A DNA stretch of 64,000 nucleotides from Streptomyces sp. WP-1 (GCF_030450125.1 NZ_CP123923.1:1922001-1986000); one strand, 5' to 3'. Shown: positions 50,254 to 60,146, numbered from the stretch's first letter. The notes: generated by a model not told the origin, from the letters alone. Numbers and translations: made by a program.

Positions 50254-50667
50254 ATGGCCGACATGACGGATGCCGCGGACACCCCCGCTTCGGAGACGCC
50301 CCCGCCCCTGCTCGTCGTCGACGGCGCCAACGTGGTCGGCTCGGTGCCCGACGGCTGGTGGCGCGACCGGCGCGGCGCCGCCGAACGGCTGCGCGACCGC
50401 CTGGTGGCGTACGCCGCCTCCGGTACGGCGGAGCTGCCCGGGCCGGTCGAACTGGTGCTGGTGGTCGAGGGCGCCGCGCGCGGGGTGGCGTCCGTGCCGG
50501 GGGTGCGGGTGACGGAGGCGTCCGGCAGCGGGGACGACCGGATCGTGGAGCTGGCCGCGCAGGCGGCGGGCCGTGTCTGTCTGGTCGTCACCGCGGACCG
50601 TGAGCTGCGGCGCCGGGTGACGGCGCTGGGGGCGCGGGTCACCGGGCCGCGCGCGGTGCTCGGCTGA
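50254..50667 (+). CDS. NYN/PIN-like domain protein
   Basis: This 137-residue cytoplasmic protein has a single NYN (PIN-like) fold, likely an RNA-cleaving or RNA-binding domain. The first strand LLVVDGANVVGS (about residues 18-30) carries the conserved Asp and Asn. The later VTEASGSGDDRIVELA supplies further acidic residues, and RVCLVVTADRELRRRVTALGARVTGP closes the fold. The usual NTP pyrophosphohydrolase label for relatives is not supported. GAGGGAGGG precedes the ATG at 50254. It follows the secreted protein by 37 bp and converges on the permease. Confidence 0.75.
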   Translation: MADMTDAADTPASETPPPLLVVDGANVVGSVPDGWWRDRRGAAERLRDRLVAYAASGTAELPGPVELVLVVEGAARGVASVPGVRVTEASGSGDDRIVELAAQAAGRVCLVVTADRELRRRVTALGARVTGPRAVLG

Positions 50668-50691
50668 GCCGCCGGTCAGGACACCGGCGGC
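50668..50691. terminator. Bidirectional hairpin between the NYN gene and the permease
   Basis: GCCGCCGGT (50668-50676) pairs with ACCGGCGGC (50683-50691) around a 6-nt loop. It sits on the converging stop codons. Confidence 0.55.
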
Positions 50692-52187
50692 GCGGGCTCC
50701 GGCTCCGTCGGCTGCTCGGGGTGGGCGAGACGGCTATGGGAGCGGCCGTAGAGGAAGTAGACGGCGAAGCCGATCACCATCCAGATGGCGAACCGCAGCC
50801 AGGTCTCTGCGGGCAGATTGAGCATCAGCCAGAGCGTGGCGCACACGGATACGATCGGAACGACCGGAACCCACGGGGTGCGGAAGGCGCGGGGCAGGTC
50901 GGGGCGCGTCCTGCGCAGAATGATCACACTGATCGCGACGACCACGAACGCGAACAATGTGCCGATATTGACCAGTTCGGCAAGCTCGCTCAGGCTGGTG
51001 AAACCGGCGACGATCGCGATGATCACTCCGAGCAGGATGGTCGGCCGGTGCGGGGTCCGGAACCGGGGGTGCACCCGGGAGAAGAAGCGCGGCAGCAGCC
51101 CGTCGCGGCTCATCGCGAAGAACACCCGGGTCTGGCCGAGCAGCAGGATCAGGCACACGGTGGTCAGGCCGATGGCGGCGCCGAAGCTGATCACGCCCGC
51201 GTACCAGGGGTGCCCGATGGACTTGAAGGCGTCGGCGAGCGGCGCGTCCACGGACAGCCGGGTGTAGTTCTGCATGCCGGTGACGACGACGGAGACGGCC
51301 ACGTAGAGCACGGTGCAGATGATCAGCGAGCCGAGGATGCCGCGGGGCACGTCGCGCTGCGGGTTGCGGGTCTCCTCGGCGGCGGTGGCCACGATGTCGA
51401 AGCCGATGAAGGCGAAGAACACCACGGAGGCGGCGGTGAAGATGCCCATCACGCCGAAGTTGGCGGGCGCCCAGCCGAACATCAGCTGCACCAGCGGCGC
51501 CTTGAGGCTGGCACCGGCCGGGACCGGCTGGGCCGGCGGGATGAAGGGGTGGTAGTTGCGCGCCTGCACGAAGAACGCGCCGGCGATGATCACGATGAGC
51601 ACGACGACCACTTTGATCGCGACGACGAGCGAAGTGATCCGGGCCGACAGTTTCATGCCGAGGACGAGGATCGCGGTCAGGACGAGCACCAGGAGCGCGG
51701 CGAGGATGTCGAAGCCGAAGCCGTGGGCGCCGTCGCGTCCGGAGAGGTAGTCCGGCAGGTGCCAGCCCGCGTTGTCCAGCAGTGAGCGGATGTAGCCGGA
51801 CCAGCCGACGGCGACCACGGCGGTGCCGAGCGCGAATTCCAGGACCAGGTCCCAGCCGATGATCCAGGCGGGCAGTTCGCCCAGGGAGGCGTAGCTGAAG
51901 GTGTACGCGGAGCCCGCCACCGGGACGGTGGACGCGAACTCGGCGTAGCACAGGGCGGCGAGGGCGCAGACCACACCGGCGGCGACGAAGCCCAGGGCGA
52001 CCGCGGGGCCGGCGTTGTTCTTCGCGACCTGTCCGGTCAGAACGAAGATTCCGGTACCGATGATCACGCCGACGCCGAAAACGGTCAGATCGAGCGCGGA
52101 GAGCGACTTCCTGAGCGCATGCTCGGGTTCCTCGGTGTCCCGGATCGATTGCTCGACGTTCTTCGTCCGGAAGAGCGAGCTGCTCAC
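50676..52187 (-). CDS. APC-superfamily amino acid permease (CAT type)
   Basis: This is a proton- or gradient-driven amino acid transporter of 503 residues with 12-14 membrane helices. The first helix holds the APC glycine signature FGVGVIIGTGIFVLTG. The length and the LPRAFRTPWVPVVPIVSV region near the end fit cationic amino acid transporters. The substrate is not readable. The GTG at 52187 is chosen because GGAGG lies seven bases upstream; the reading from 52202 runs over that site. A hairpin at 52281-52322 separates it from dxs. Confidence 0.85.
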   Translation of the reverse strand: MSSSLFRTKNVEQSIRDTEEPEHALRKSLSALDLTVFGVGVIIGTGIFVLTGQVAKNNAGPAVALGFVAAGVVCALAALCYAEFASTVPVAGSAYTFSYASLGELPAWIIGWDLVLEFALGTAVVAVGWSGYIRSLLDNAGWHLPDYLSGRDGAHGFGFDILAALLVLVLTAILVLGMKLSARITSLVVAIKVVVVLIVIIAGAFFVQARNYHPFIPPAQPVPAGASLKAPLVQLMFGWAPANFGVMGIFTAASVVFFAFIGFDIVATAAEETRNPQRDVPRGILGSLIICTVLYVAVSVVVTGMQNYTRLSVDAPLADAFKSIGHPWYAGVISFGAAIGLTTVCLILLLGQTRVFFAMSRDGLLPRFFSRVHPRFRTPHRPTILLGVIIAIVAGFTSLSELAELVNIGTLFAFVVVAISVIILRRTRPDLPRAFRTPWVPVVPIVSVCATLWLMLNLPAETWLRFAIWMVIGFAVYFLYGRSHSRLAHPEQPTEPEPAPPVS

Positions 52188-52280
52188 GTTGCTGCCTCCC
52201 ACGCGTGTCGTCCTCGACCTGGTCGACTTGATCGAGAGGGTCGGGCCGCGAGAGCCCTGTGACAGGCAGGCTTACGCAAG

Positions 52281-52322
52281 CGGGCCGGTTCCGCCACCGC
52301 AAGGAGGGGCGGGACCGGCCCG
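52281..52322 (-). terminator. Terminator after dxs
   Basis: A 15-bp stem with one G-T pair (52281-52295 with 52308-52322) and a 12-nt loop lies 16 bp past the dxs stop on the minus strand. Confidence 0.7.
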
Positions 52323-52338
52323 GTCGGGAGCGCTGGTC

Positions 52339-54267
52339 CTAGTCGCGCGCGGTTTCCACGGAGTCCACCGGGTCCGCCGTACGGTCGAACCGGCCGTCCA
52401 GCTTGGCGACCAGTCCGGTCACCTGGCGGGCGATGTCGGGCGCGGTGAGCCCGATCTCGGTGAGCACCTCGGCGCGCGAGGCGTGGTCGAGGAAGCGCGG
52501 CGGGATGCCGAAGTCGCGCAGCGGCACGTCGACGCCCGCGTCGCGCAGCGCCTGCGCGATGGTGGAGCCGACGCCGCCGACCCGGCTGTTGTCCTCGACG
52601 GTGACGACGACCCGGTGCCGTTCGGCCAGCGGGGCCATCGCCTCGTCCACGGGCTTGACCCAGCGCGGGTCGACCACGGTGGTGGAGATGCCCTGCTTGT
52701 CGAGCAGGCCGGCGATCTCCAGGCACATCGGGGCCAGGGCGCCGACGGAGACCAGGAGGACGTCGGGGCGTTCGGTGCCCGCCTCGCGCAGGACGTCCAT
52801 GCCGCCGACCCGGCCGACGGCGGGGACGGCGGGGCCGACCGCGCCCTTGGAGAAGCGCACCACGGTCGGCGCGTCCTCCACGGCGACGGCCTCGCGCAGC
52901 TGGGCCCGCACCTGGTCGGCGTCGCGCGGCGCGGCCATCCGCAGGCCCGGGACGACCTGGAGGATCGACATGTCCCACATGCCGTTGTGGGAGGCGCCGT
53001 CGGTGCCGGTGACGCCGGCCCGGTCGAGCACGAAGGTGACGCCGCACTTGTGCAGCGCCACATCCATCAGGACCTGGTCGAAGGCGCGGTTGAGGAAGGT
53101 GGCGTAGACGGCGAAGACGGGGTGGACGCCCGCGTGGGCGAGGCCCGCGGCGGAGACGGCGCCGTGCTGCTCCGCGATCCCGACGTCGTACACCCGTTCG
53201 GGGAAGCGTTTCGCGAACTTGTCGAGGCCCACCGGCTGGAGCATGGCGGCGGTGATGGCGACGAGGTCCTCGCGCTCCTCGCCGAGCCTGACCATCTCCT
53301 CGCCGAACACGGAGGTCCAGTCGGCGCCGGAGGCGGCGATCGGCAGGCCGGTGTCCGGGTGGATCTTGCCGACGGCGTGGAAGCGGTCGGCCTCGTCCTG
53401 GAGGGCGGGCTGGTAGCCGCGGCCCTTCTCGGTGAGGCAGTGCACGATGACCGGGCCGCCGAAGCGCTTGGCGCGGGCCAGCGCCGACTCCAGCGCCTCG
53501 ATGTCGTGGCCGTCGATCGGGCCGACGTACTTCAGGCCCAGATCCTCGAACATGCCCTGCGGGGCGATGAAGTCCTTCAGGCCCTTCTTGGCGCCGTGCA
53601 GGGTCTCGTACAGCTGGCGGCCGACGACGGGGGTCTTCTCCAGCACCTCGCGGGTGCGGGCGAGGAAGCGCTCGTAGCCGTCGGTGGTGCGCAGGGTGGC
53701 CAGGTGGTTGGCGAGGCCGCCGATGGTGGGGGCGTACGACCGCTCGTTGTCGTTGACGACGATGACGAGGGGGCGGTCCTTGGCGGCGGCGATGTTGTTG
53801 AGCGCCTCCCAGGCCATGCCGCCGGTCAGCGCGCCGTCACCGATGACGGCGGCGACGTGGCTGTCGCGCTTCATGAGCTGGTTGGCCTTGGCGATGCCGT
53901 CGGCCCAGCCGAGCACCGTGGAGGCGTGGCTGTTCTCGATGACGTCGTGCGCGGACTCGGCCTGTGCGGGGTAGCCGGAGAGGCCGCCCTTCATCTTCAG
54001 CCGGGAGAAGTCCTGCCGGCCGGTGAGGAGCTTGTGCACATAGGACTGGTGGCCGGTGTCGAAGAGCACCTTGTCCTTGGGGGACTCGAACACCCGGTGC
54101 AGGGCGATGGTGAGCTCGACCACGCCGAGGTTGGGGCCGAGGTGTCCGCCGGTCTTGGAGACCTCCTCCACGAGGAAGGTCCTGATCTCCCCTGCCAGCT
54201 GGTCCAGCTCCTCCAGGCTGAGCCGGTCCAGATCGCGCGGTCCCGTGATGCGGGTCAGCAGCGGCAC
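52339..54267 (-). CDS. dxs: 1-deoxy-D-xylulose-5-phosphate synthase Dxs
   Basis: Dxs condenses pyruvate with glyceraldehyde 3-phosphate in the first step of the MEP isoprenoid pathway, using thiamine diphosphate. The 642-residue protein has the expected length. Visible motifs are [17 protein letters not shown] (catalytic His in SKTGGHL), the cofactor motif [18 protein letters not shown] (near 140), and the pyrimidine-domain stretch [18 protein letters not shown] with its activating Glu. AAGGAGG precedes the GTG start. The gene appears monocistronic between two terminator-bounded neighbours. Confidence 0.96.
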   Translation of the reverse strand: MPLLTRITGPRDLDRLSLEELDQLAGEIRTFLVEEVSKTGGHLGPNLGVVELTIALHRVFESPKDKVLFDTGHQSYVHKLLTGRQDFSRLKMKGGLSGYPAQAESAHDVIENSHASTVLGWADGIAKANQLMKRDSHVAAVIGDGALTGGMAWEALNNIAAAKDRPLVIVVNDNERSYAPTIGGLANHLATLRTTDGYERFLARTREVLEKTPVVGRQLYETLHGAKKGLKDFIAPQGMFEDLGLKYVGPIDGHDIEALESALARAKRFGGPVIVHCLTEKGRGYQPALQDEADRFHAVGKIHPDTGLPIAASGADWTSVFGEEMVRLGEEREDLVAITAAMLQPVGLDKFAKRFPERVYDVGIAEQHGAVSAAGLAHAGVHPVFAVYATFLNRAFDQVLMDVALHKCGVTFVLDRAGVTGTDGASHNGMWDMSILQVVPGLRMAAPRDADQVRAQLREAVAVEDAPTVVRFSKGAVGPAVPAVGRVGGMDVLREAGTERPDVLLVSVGALAPMCLEIAGLLDKQGISTTVVDPRWVKPVDEAMAPLAERHRVVVTVEDNSRVGGVGSTIAQALRDAGVDVPLRDFGIPPRFLDHASRAEVLTEIGLTAPDIARQVTGLVAKLDGRFDRTADPVDSVETARD

Positions 54268-54501
54268 CCGTGCCTCCTTGCAATAGAGCTGATCGAGCTT
54301 GCCGGGCTCGCCAGAGTCTAACTTTCCGGTGTGGCGCGTGGTGCTCCAGGTCGCCGAGCGGCATCACTCGATCGGGCGATCTCGGCAGGTGCCCGGACAG
54401 TCGTGTGACCGACCTCATGCGTCGCGGATCGGCTGCCGGGCGGCCGGGGTTCACGCGGGCGGCCGCGGAGCCCGTGCGATCCGGCTCCGCGGCGGTCCCC
54501 C

Positions 54502-55083
54502 CTACTCCAGGTGCATGCCCAGGATGTGGGCGAAGGCCCGCCACTTCATGGTGGCGAACTCCTTGTTGACCGAGTCCGGGACGGTGGGGTGGGTGACGGT
54601 CGCGTAGACCTTCAGGTGCAGGAAGCCCTGCTTGTCGTCGTAGAAGCGGAAGCGGACCATCGAGTCCTTGCCGTCGAAGTGCCCCTTCTGCGCGAGGAAG
54701 AACCAGGTGTAGGGGTAGCTGTTGCTCTTGTGGTAGCGGACCGGGGCGTTCTTGCACGCGTAGTGGCCGATGCCGCAGGCCTTGAGCTTGATGTACTGGT
54801 TCTCCGAGGGGAACTTCTTCGGCGCGCCGTCCACCGGGAAGCTGCAGTTGAAGCAGCGGTGCAGTTCGTCCCACGCCTTCTTCGGCTTGAGCTTCAGCTT
54901 CCGCACGTCCTTCGCGCCCACCCGCTCGCCGACGAAGAAGTCGACGTCGTACAGGACACGGTCGGTGGCCTGCGCCGAGGCACGCGCCTGCGGGGCCGCC
55001 GCCGGGGCCGCCAGCGCGGGTGTCGCCAGGAACGTGGTCGCGAAGAAGACCGCCGACACAAGGGCGGCCAGCATTTTCTTCAT
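54502..55083 (-). CDS. Small secreted protein, unknown function
   Basis: This 193-residue protein has a clear signal peptide (MKKMLAALVSAVFFATTF, cleaved near residue 26 after ATPALA) and a compact basic mature domain. The mature domain has two close cysteine pairs (CFNC and CGIGHYAC) that probably form disulfides, and many aromatic and Lys residues (YHKSNSYPYTWFFLAQKGHF). It is not recognised. GGGAGGGAAGAC precedes the ATG. It is monocistronic, with 158 bp to the xyl operon end. Size and build would fit an extracellular binding protein or enzyme inhibitor. Confidence 0.72.
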   Translation of the reverse strand: MKKMLAALVSAVFFATTFLATPALAAPAAAPQARASAQATDRVLYDVDFFVGERVGAKDVRKLKLKPKKAWDELHRCFNCSFPVDGAPKKFPSENQYIKLKACGIGHYACKNAPVRYHKSNSYPYTWFFLAQKGHFDGKDSMVRFRFYDDKQGFLHLKVYATVTHPTVPDSVNKEFATMKWRAFAHILGMHLE

Positions 55084-55194
55084 GTCTTCCCTCCCGTGAT
55101 GTGTGGGCTGGGAACACCCACAGATGATCATGAAGTTCGGGAAGTATCGCCATGGGACCGATAGGGCGTCAATTCGGTTCCGGGCGGCAAACGG

Positions 55195-55228
55195 GCAGCC
55201 CCCGTGGCCGTGAGGGCACGGGGGCTGC
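55195..55228 (-). terminator. Terminator of the xylFGH operon
   Basis: GCAGCCCCCGTG (55195-55206) pairs with CACGGGGGCTGC (55217-55228) around a 10-nt loop; it begins 13 bp past the xylH stop on the minus strand. Confidence 0.75.
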
Positions 55229-55241
55229 TCGTCGCTTACGG

Positions 55242-56549
55242 TCAGGCGCGGCCCGCCGTCTTCTGCGTCTTGCGGGTGATCGAGTCGATCACGACGGTCG
55301 TGAGCAGAACGGCCGCGGTGATCATGTACTTCACCGGCTCGGCGATGGACTCCAGCTGGAGTCCGTACTGGATCGAGACGATCACCAGGACACCCAGCAG
55401 GGCGTTCCAGGTGCGGCCCCGGCCGCCGAACAGGGACGTGCCGCCGATGACGGCGGCGGCGATCGCGTTCATGAGCAGGTCGCCGGTGCCGGCGCTCTGG
55501 TTCGCCGAGGCGATCTTGGAGGCCAGGAACAGGCCGCCGATCGCCGCGAAGCCACCGGAGATCGCGAAGACGGAGATGCGGACCGCCGTCACGTTGATAC
55601 CGGCGCGCCGGGACGCCTCGACGCTGCCGCCGAGCGCGAAGATCCTGCGGCCGTACGGGGTGCGGCGCAGCACGAAGTCCGAGCCGATCAGGAACACCAG
55701 GAAGATCACGGTGGCCAGCGGCAGGCCCTTGTACTGGTTGTACATGTACGCCGCGGCGAACGAGATCACGGCCAGCAGCACGGTCCGCAGGACCGTGTCG
55801 CTGAGCGGCCGGGACGGGACGCCCGCGGCCTCCCGGCGCCGGTTGGCGAGGAACGAGGTGAGGAAGAACACCGCGACCACGACCACGGCGAGCCCGTAGG
55901 CGGCGGCCACGTCCGAGAAGTAGTACGTGGTGAGCTTGCCGACCAGACCGTCCGAGTCGAGGTTGATCGTGCCGTCCGCGCCCAGCACCTTCAGCATGAA
56001 GCCGAGCCAGAACAGCAGACCGGCCAGGGTGACGGCGAAGGCGGGCGCGCCGAGCACCGCGAAGAAGAAGCCGTGCAGCGCGCCGATGGCGGCGCCGGAG
56101 GCGATGGCGAGCAGCACGGCCGCCCACTCCGGCCAGCCCTGGTTGACCGCGAGGACGGCCGCGAGGGCGCTGGCCGCGCCGCTGACCGAGCCGACGGACA
56201 GGTCGATCTCGCCGAGCAGCAGCACGAAGACGATGCCGACCGAGATCATCCCGGTGCCGACCATCGTGATCGTGATGTCGTTGATGTTCTGCGCGGACAG
56301 GAAGTTGGAGTTCAGTACCTGGAAGATCACGCAGATGATCACGAGGCCCACGACGACGGGCATGGAGCCCAGCTCGCCGGCCTTCATCTTGCGCTTGAAC
56401 TCGCTCCAGTAGCCCATCAGGCCCTGTTCGCGGACGAGGAGGCGGGGGTCGACCGCGGTGACCGCGGCGGACGCCGCCTCGGGGTTCTCCACTACGGCGT
56501 CCTTGGGAGTGGAGTCCTCGGGAGGCGTGGAGGTCTTGTCCAGGCTCAC
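55242..56549 (-). CDS. xylH: Xylose-type ABC transporter permease XylH
   Basis: XylH is the membrane channel of a pentose importer of the ribose/xylose (CUT2) class. The 435-residue product has about ten membrane helices; typical CUT2 stretches are GEIDLSVGSVSGA and FALGGSVEASRRAGINV and IGGTSLFGGRGRTWNALLG. The first 65 residues are a hydrophilic extension. The GTG at 56549 overlaps the xylG stop by 4 bp (GTGA) and has AAGGAGG before it. It is the last gene of xylFGH. Confidence 0.9.
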   Translation of the reverse strand: MSLDKTSTPPEDSTPKDAVVENPEAASAAVTAVDPRLLVREQGLMGYWSEFKRKMKAGELGSMPVVVGLVIICVIFQVLNSNFLSAQNINDITITMVGTGMISVGIVFVLLLGEIDLSVGSVSGAASALAAVLAVNQGWPEWAAVLLAIASGAAIGALHGFFFAVLGAPAFAVTLAGLLFWLGFMLKVLGADGTINLDSDGLVGKLTTYYFSDVAAAYGLAVVVVAVFFLTSFLANRRREAAGVPSRPLSDTVLRTVLLAVISFAAAYMYNQYKGLPLATVIFLVFLIGSDFVLRRTPYGRRIFALGGSVEASRRAGINVTAVRISVFAISGGFAAIGGLFLASKIASANQSAGTGDLLMNAIAAAVIGGTSLFGGRGRTWNALLGVLVIVSIQYGLQLESIAEPVKYMITAAVLLTTVVIDSITRKTQKTAGRA

Positions 56550-57328
56550 TTCTGGACCTCCTTGGTGGTACGCGCCGCACGGCGGGTCACGGCGTTTTCG
56601 GTGGCGCCGGTGATGGCGGAGATGATCTCTTCCTGAGAGGTCGAGGCGACGTCGAACACGCCGTTGTTGCGGCCGAGGCGCAGCACGGCGACCTTGTCGG
56701 CCACCGCCTTCACGTCCGCCATGTTGTGGCTGATGAGGACGACGGCGTGGCCGCGCTCGCGCAGCCGTTCCACCAGGTCGAGGACCTGGGCGGTCTGTTC
56801 GACGCCGAGGGCCGCGGTGGGCTCGTCCAGGATGACCAGCTTGGGCTCGCCGAGCATGGAGCGGGCGATGGCCACCACCTGGCGCTGACCGCCGGAGAGG
56901 GAGGCGATCGGGATGCGGACGCTGGGGATGCGGATCGACAGCGTGGTGAGCAGCTCGCGGGAGCGGCGCTCCATCTCGACCTCGTCCAGCACGCCCCACT
57001 TCCGCAGCTCGCGGCCGAGGAACAGGTTGCCGACGACATCGATGTTGTCGCACAGCGCGAGGTCCTGGTAGACCGTCGCGATGCCCAGTGCCTGGGCGTC
57101 TTGGGGCCGGCCGATGGAGACGGGCTTGCCGTCCCACTCGATGACACCCTCGTCGATCGGGTGCACACCGGCGATCGTCTTGACCAGCGTGGACTTTCCG
57201 GCACCGTTGTCGCCCACCAGGGCGACCACCTCACCGGCGTGGACCTCAAGCTCTACGTCGGTGAGCGCCTGGACGGCACCGAACCGCTTGGAGACCCCGC
57301 GCAACGCCAGCACGGGCGTAGCGGACAC
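56546..57328 (-). CDS. xylG: Xylose-type ABC transporter ATP-binding protein XylG (single-domain)
   Basis: XylG energises the pentose importer. The 260-residue protein has one ABC domain with Walker A (GDNGAGKSTLVK, near 37), signature LSGGQRQVVAIARS, Walker B LVILDEPTAALG and the H-loop LISHN. E. coli XylG and RbsA have two fused domains (about 500 residues), so this is a half-size version that must dimerise; such single-domain forms are known in actinobacteria. The GTG at 57328 is chosen because GAAGGAG sits nine bases before it; an ATG three codons earlier is too close to the site. It is coupled to xylH. Confidence 0.92.
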   Translation of the reverse strand: MSATPVLALRGVSKRFGAVQALTDVELEVHAGEVVALVGDNGAGKSTLVKTIAGVHPIDEGVIEWDGKPVSIGRPQDAQALGIATVYQDLALCDNIDVVGNLFLGRELRKWGVLDEVEMERRSRELLTTLSIRIPSVRIPIASLSGGQRQVVAIARSMLGEPKLVILDEPTAALGVEQTAQVLDLVERLRERGHAVVLISHNMADVKAVADKVAVLRLGRNNGVFDVASTSQEEIISAITGATENAVTRRAARTTKEVQK

Positions 57329-57531
57329 GTGAACCATCTCCTTCGCCGCCTGACCCGGCGGGAGGTTGTGCAGAAGTTTGGGGGGTTCCGTCCGGCGCCC
57401 CGCGCCGAGCTTGCGGGGCTGTATGTGTCGCGGAGCGCCGGAGGACAGTGGGGCGCCCTCTCCCCTCACGAGGGGGCTCCCCGGGGGGTACGGGGGTGAA
57501 CTCCCCGGGAAAGAGGGCGGGTTGCCACGGC

Positions 57532-58647
57532 TTACTTCAGGCCGAGCTTGTCGCAGGCGGACTTGTACTGCGAGGTGCAGATGTCGGCGACCGTGTAGAC
57601 GCCGTCCTTGATGACGGTGTCCTTGACGTTGTCCTTGGTCAGCGCGGTGACCGGGACGAGGACCGACGGGACGTCCTTCTGGGAGGAGCTGGAGACCTTG
57701 TCCTTGGCGACGGAGTCCAGCGACTTGCCCTGGGCGAGGGCGACGGCCATCTCGGCGGCGGCGTCGGCCTCGGGAGCGTACGGCTTGTAGACGCTCATGT
57801 ACTGCGAACCGGCGACGATGCGCTGCACACCGGCAAGCTCGGCGTCCTGGCCCGTGACCGGGACCTTGAGGCCGGCCGCGTCGAGGGCGGTGATGATACC
57901 GCCGGCCATGCCGTCGTTGGCGGAGTAGACGCCCGCGATCTTGTCCTTGCCGACCGCGGAGATCGCCGCCTCCATCTCGGAGTTGGCGTTGTCCGGCGAC
58001 CACTCCTTGGTGTCGTACTCCTTGGCGATCGTCACCTTGCCGTTGAGGACCTTGTGGGCGCCCGCCTTGAACTGGGCGGCGTTCGGGTCGGTGACCGAGC
58101 CGTTGATCATGACGATCTTGGAGGACTTGGTGGCCTTGCTGCCCAGCGCCGTCAGCAGGGCCTGGCCCTGGGTCTCGCCGACCTTCTCGTTGTCGAAGGA
58201 GGTGTAGGCGCTGATCGGGCCCTCGGCGAGGCGGTCGTAGGCGACGACCTTGATGCCGGCGTCCACGGCCTTCTGCACGGAGTTCTGGATGGCCTTGGCG
58301 TCGACCGCGTCCACGATCAGGACGTCCACCTTGTTGGTGATCATGGTGTCGACCTGCTGGGCCTGCAGGTTCGCGTCCTGACGGGCGTTGTTGTAGTCGA
58401 TCGTCGCCTTGCCGTTCGTCAGCTCCTTGATCTTCTTCTCGATCAGCGGGCGGTCGAACTTTTCGTAACGGGCGGTCTTGTTCTCCGGGAGCAGGAGGCC
58501 GACCTTGATGTTGTCGCCCTTCTTCGCGGAGGACGAGGAGGAAGAGCTGTCGCCCTTCGACTCCTTGGCACTGCCACAGGCGGCAAGCGAGACGGCCATG
58601 GCACCAGCGGCCACGGCGAAGGCCGCACGACGCATACGCGTGTTCAC
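57532..58647 (-). CDS. xylF: Xylose-binding lipoprotein XylF
   Basis: XylF is the substrate-binding protein of the pentose importer, outside the membrane. The 371-residue product has a lipoprotein signal ending at Cys24 (VSLAAC), a serine-rich linker, then a periplasmic-binding-protein type I fold with KVGLLLPENKTARYEKFDRP, VDVLIVDAVDAKAIQNSV, VVAYDRLAEGPISAYTSFDNEKVG and VPVTGQDAELAGVQRIVAG. This order is typical of xylose/ribose binders. GGGAGG precedes the GTG start. It heads xylFGH; a 203-bp gap to xylG may allow higher levels of the binding protein. Xylose is inferred from family and from the known S. coelicolor locus. Confidence 0.9.
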   Translation of the reverse strand: MNTRMRRAAFAVAAGAMAVSLAACGSAKESKGDSSSSSSSAKKGDNIKVGLLLPENKTARYEKFDRPLIEKKIKELTNGKATIDYNNARQDANLQAQQVDTMITNKVDVLIVDAVDAKAIQNSVQKAVDAGIKVVAYDRLAEGPISAYTSFDNEKVGETQGQALLTALGSKATKSSKIVMINGSVTDPNAAQFKAGAHKVLNGKVTIAKEYDTKEWSPDNANSEMEAAISAVGKDKIAGVYSANDGMAGGIITALDAAGLKVPVTGQDAELAGVQRIVAGSQYMSVYKPYAPEADAAAEMAVALAQGKSLDSVAKDKVSSSSQKDVPSVLVPVTALTKDNVKDTVIKDGVYTVADICTSQYKSACDKLGLK

Positions 58648-58768
58648 TTCTCAAACCTCCCTGACGAGGCCGCGTCGTTGCGGCCGAGGTGGCTGGAAGT
58701 CAACTCGGCCACACGTGCGACGTCAAGAAGTAAATCCTTAACGAGATGGCAACGGTGCCATTCCTTCT

Positions 58769-59980
58769 CTAAGTGAAGGCAGGGGCGGACACGGCCGGAG
58801 CGCCGGTGGCGGATCCGTCCAGAAGGGCCGAATCGCCCATCTCGCTCAGGGCCAGGGCGAGCGCGCCGAGGACCTCGGCGCGGCCCCCAAGTGCCCCGGG
58901 GAGCACGGTGAGTTGGCGGGCGGCGCTGGGGATCGCGTAGCGGCTGACGGACTCCCGGATGGGGCCGAGGACCAGCTCGCCGGCCTCCGCGAGATCGCCG
59001 CCGAGCAGCACCCTGCTGGGGTTGAGGAGATTGCAGAGGTTGGCCACTCCGCTGCCGATGTGGCGGCCGACGTCGGCGACCACCCGGCGGCAGCCGGGGT
59101 CACCCTCCCTGGCGAGCCGTACGACGCCCTCCATGGTCAGATCGGAGCCGTGGCTCGGCTGGAGCAGCGGCAGGACGTAGCGGGCCGCCGCGAAGGTCTC
59201 CAGGCAGCCGCGGTTGCCGCAGCGGCAGACCGGGCCCGACTCGTCCAGGGTGATGTGCCCGATCTCGCCCGCGGTGCCGCCCGGCCCGCGGTAGATCGTG
59301 CCGTCGATGACCAGGCCGGCGCCGACGCCGCTGGCGACCTTGATGTAGGCGAGGTCGCGCACCCCCTTGCCGCTGCCCCAGACCAGCTCGCCGAGGGCGC
59401 CGAGGTTCGCGTCGTTGTCCACGTGGACGGGCACGCCGAGGCGTTGTTCCAGTTCCTCGGCGGGCTTGGTGCCGCCCCAGCCGGGGAGGATGGCGCTGTG
59501 TCCGAGGGTGCCCGACTCCAGGTCGATGGGGCCCGGCACGCCGAGGCCGACGCCCGCGACCTTGGAGCGGTCCACGCCGGTGGCCACGATCAGCCTGCTG
59601 ACCAGTTCCTCGGCCCGGTCGAAGCCCTGGGCGGCGGAGGCGTCCACGTCCAGCGGCTCGGCCTCCTCGGCGAGCACCTGGTGGGCGAGGTTGCCGACCG
59701 CGACCCGCAGGTGCTGGTGCCCGAAGTCCACGCCGATCACGATGCCCGCGTCGCCGCTGAGGCTGACGCTGCGGGCCCGGCGCCCGCCCGCCGAGGTGGG
59801 CGTGACCTCGACCGTCCCGCCGTCCTTCAGCTCCCGCACGATGTTGGAGACCGTGGCGGCGGACAGGCCGGTCGTCCGCGCGATCTCCGCCTGCGTGAGC
59901 GAACCGGCAAGCCGGACGGCCCGTACCACCCGCTCCAGGTTGGCTCGGTGCAGTGACGACTGCGACCCTGGAGTCTCCAC
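58769..59980 (-). CDS. rok7B7: ROK-family transcriptional regulator Rok7B7
   Basis: ROK proteins bind DNA and respond to sugars. The 403-residue product has an N-terminal winged HTH (about 15-65; SLTQAEIARTTGLSAATVSNIVREL) and a ROK/sugar-kinase domain with the phosphate loop VIGVDFGHQHLRVAVG, the sugar-binding VHVDNDANLGALGE and ITLDESGPVCRCGNRGCLETFAAA with the CxCGxxGCxE zinc motif. The GTG at 59980 has AGGAGG five bases upstream; the reading from 60031 is rejected. In S. coelicolor, Rok7B7 controls xylFGH and affects antibiotic production and carbon catabolite control. Here it lies between xylF and ngcG in the same order, which supports the name. Confidence 0.88.
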   Translation of the reverse strand: METPGSQSSLHRANLERVVRAVRLAGSLTQAEIARTTGLSAATVSNIVRELKDGGTVEVTPTSAGGRRARSVSLSGDAGIVIGVDFGHQHLRVAVGNLAHQVLAEEAEPLDVDASAAQGFDRAEELVSRLIVATGVDRSKVAGVGLGVPGPIDLESGTLGHSAILPGWGGTKPAEELEQRLGVPVHVDNDANLGALGELVWGSGKGVRDLAYIKVASGVGAGLVIDGTIYRGPGGTAGEIGHITLDESGPVCRCGNRGCLETFAAARYVLPLLQPSHGSDLTMEGVVRLAREGDPGCRRVVADVGRHIGSGVANLCNLLNPSRVLLGGDLAEAGELVLGPIRESVSRYAIPSAARQLTVLPGALGGRAEVLGALALALSEMGDSALLDGSATGAPAVSAPAFT

Positions 59981-60107
59981 GACGACCTCCTGAGCGCGGG
60001 GCCGCTTCGGCGAGGCCCCGTGTATGTCCAACTAGTGAACTCTAAGCTGAGCCGTTCGGGGTGACTCACGTCAAGAGGTTGAGCCGGATCAGGGGTACGC
60101 CACAGCG

Positions 60108-60142
60108 GCGCACGCCGCCCGGAGGTCCGGAACGGCGTGCGC
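60108..60142 (-). terminator. Terminator of the ngcEFG operon
   Basis: GCGCACGCCG (60108-60117) pairs perfectly with CGGCGTGCGC (60133-60142); CCGGA and TCCGG inside extend the stem. It lies 57 nt past the ngcG stop on the minus strand, before rok7B7. Confidence 0.75.
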
Positions 60143-60146
60143 GGGT

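Noticed and set aside
58749..58760. Imperfect palindrome GGCAACGGTGCC before xylF as a xyl operator
   Set aside because: Two mismatched pairs in 12 bp and no second copy; too weak to list.
58767..60046. Shared CTTAGAG motif near the rok7B7 stop and upstream of rok7B7 as a common operator
   Set aside because: Seven bases only, and one copy overlaps the stop codon of rok7B7; chance is as likely.
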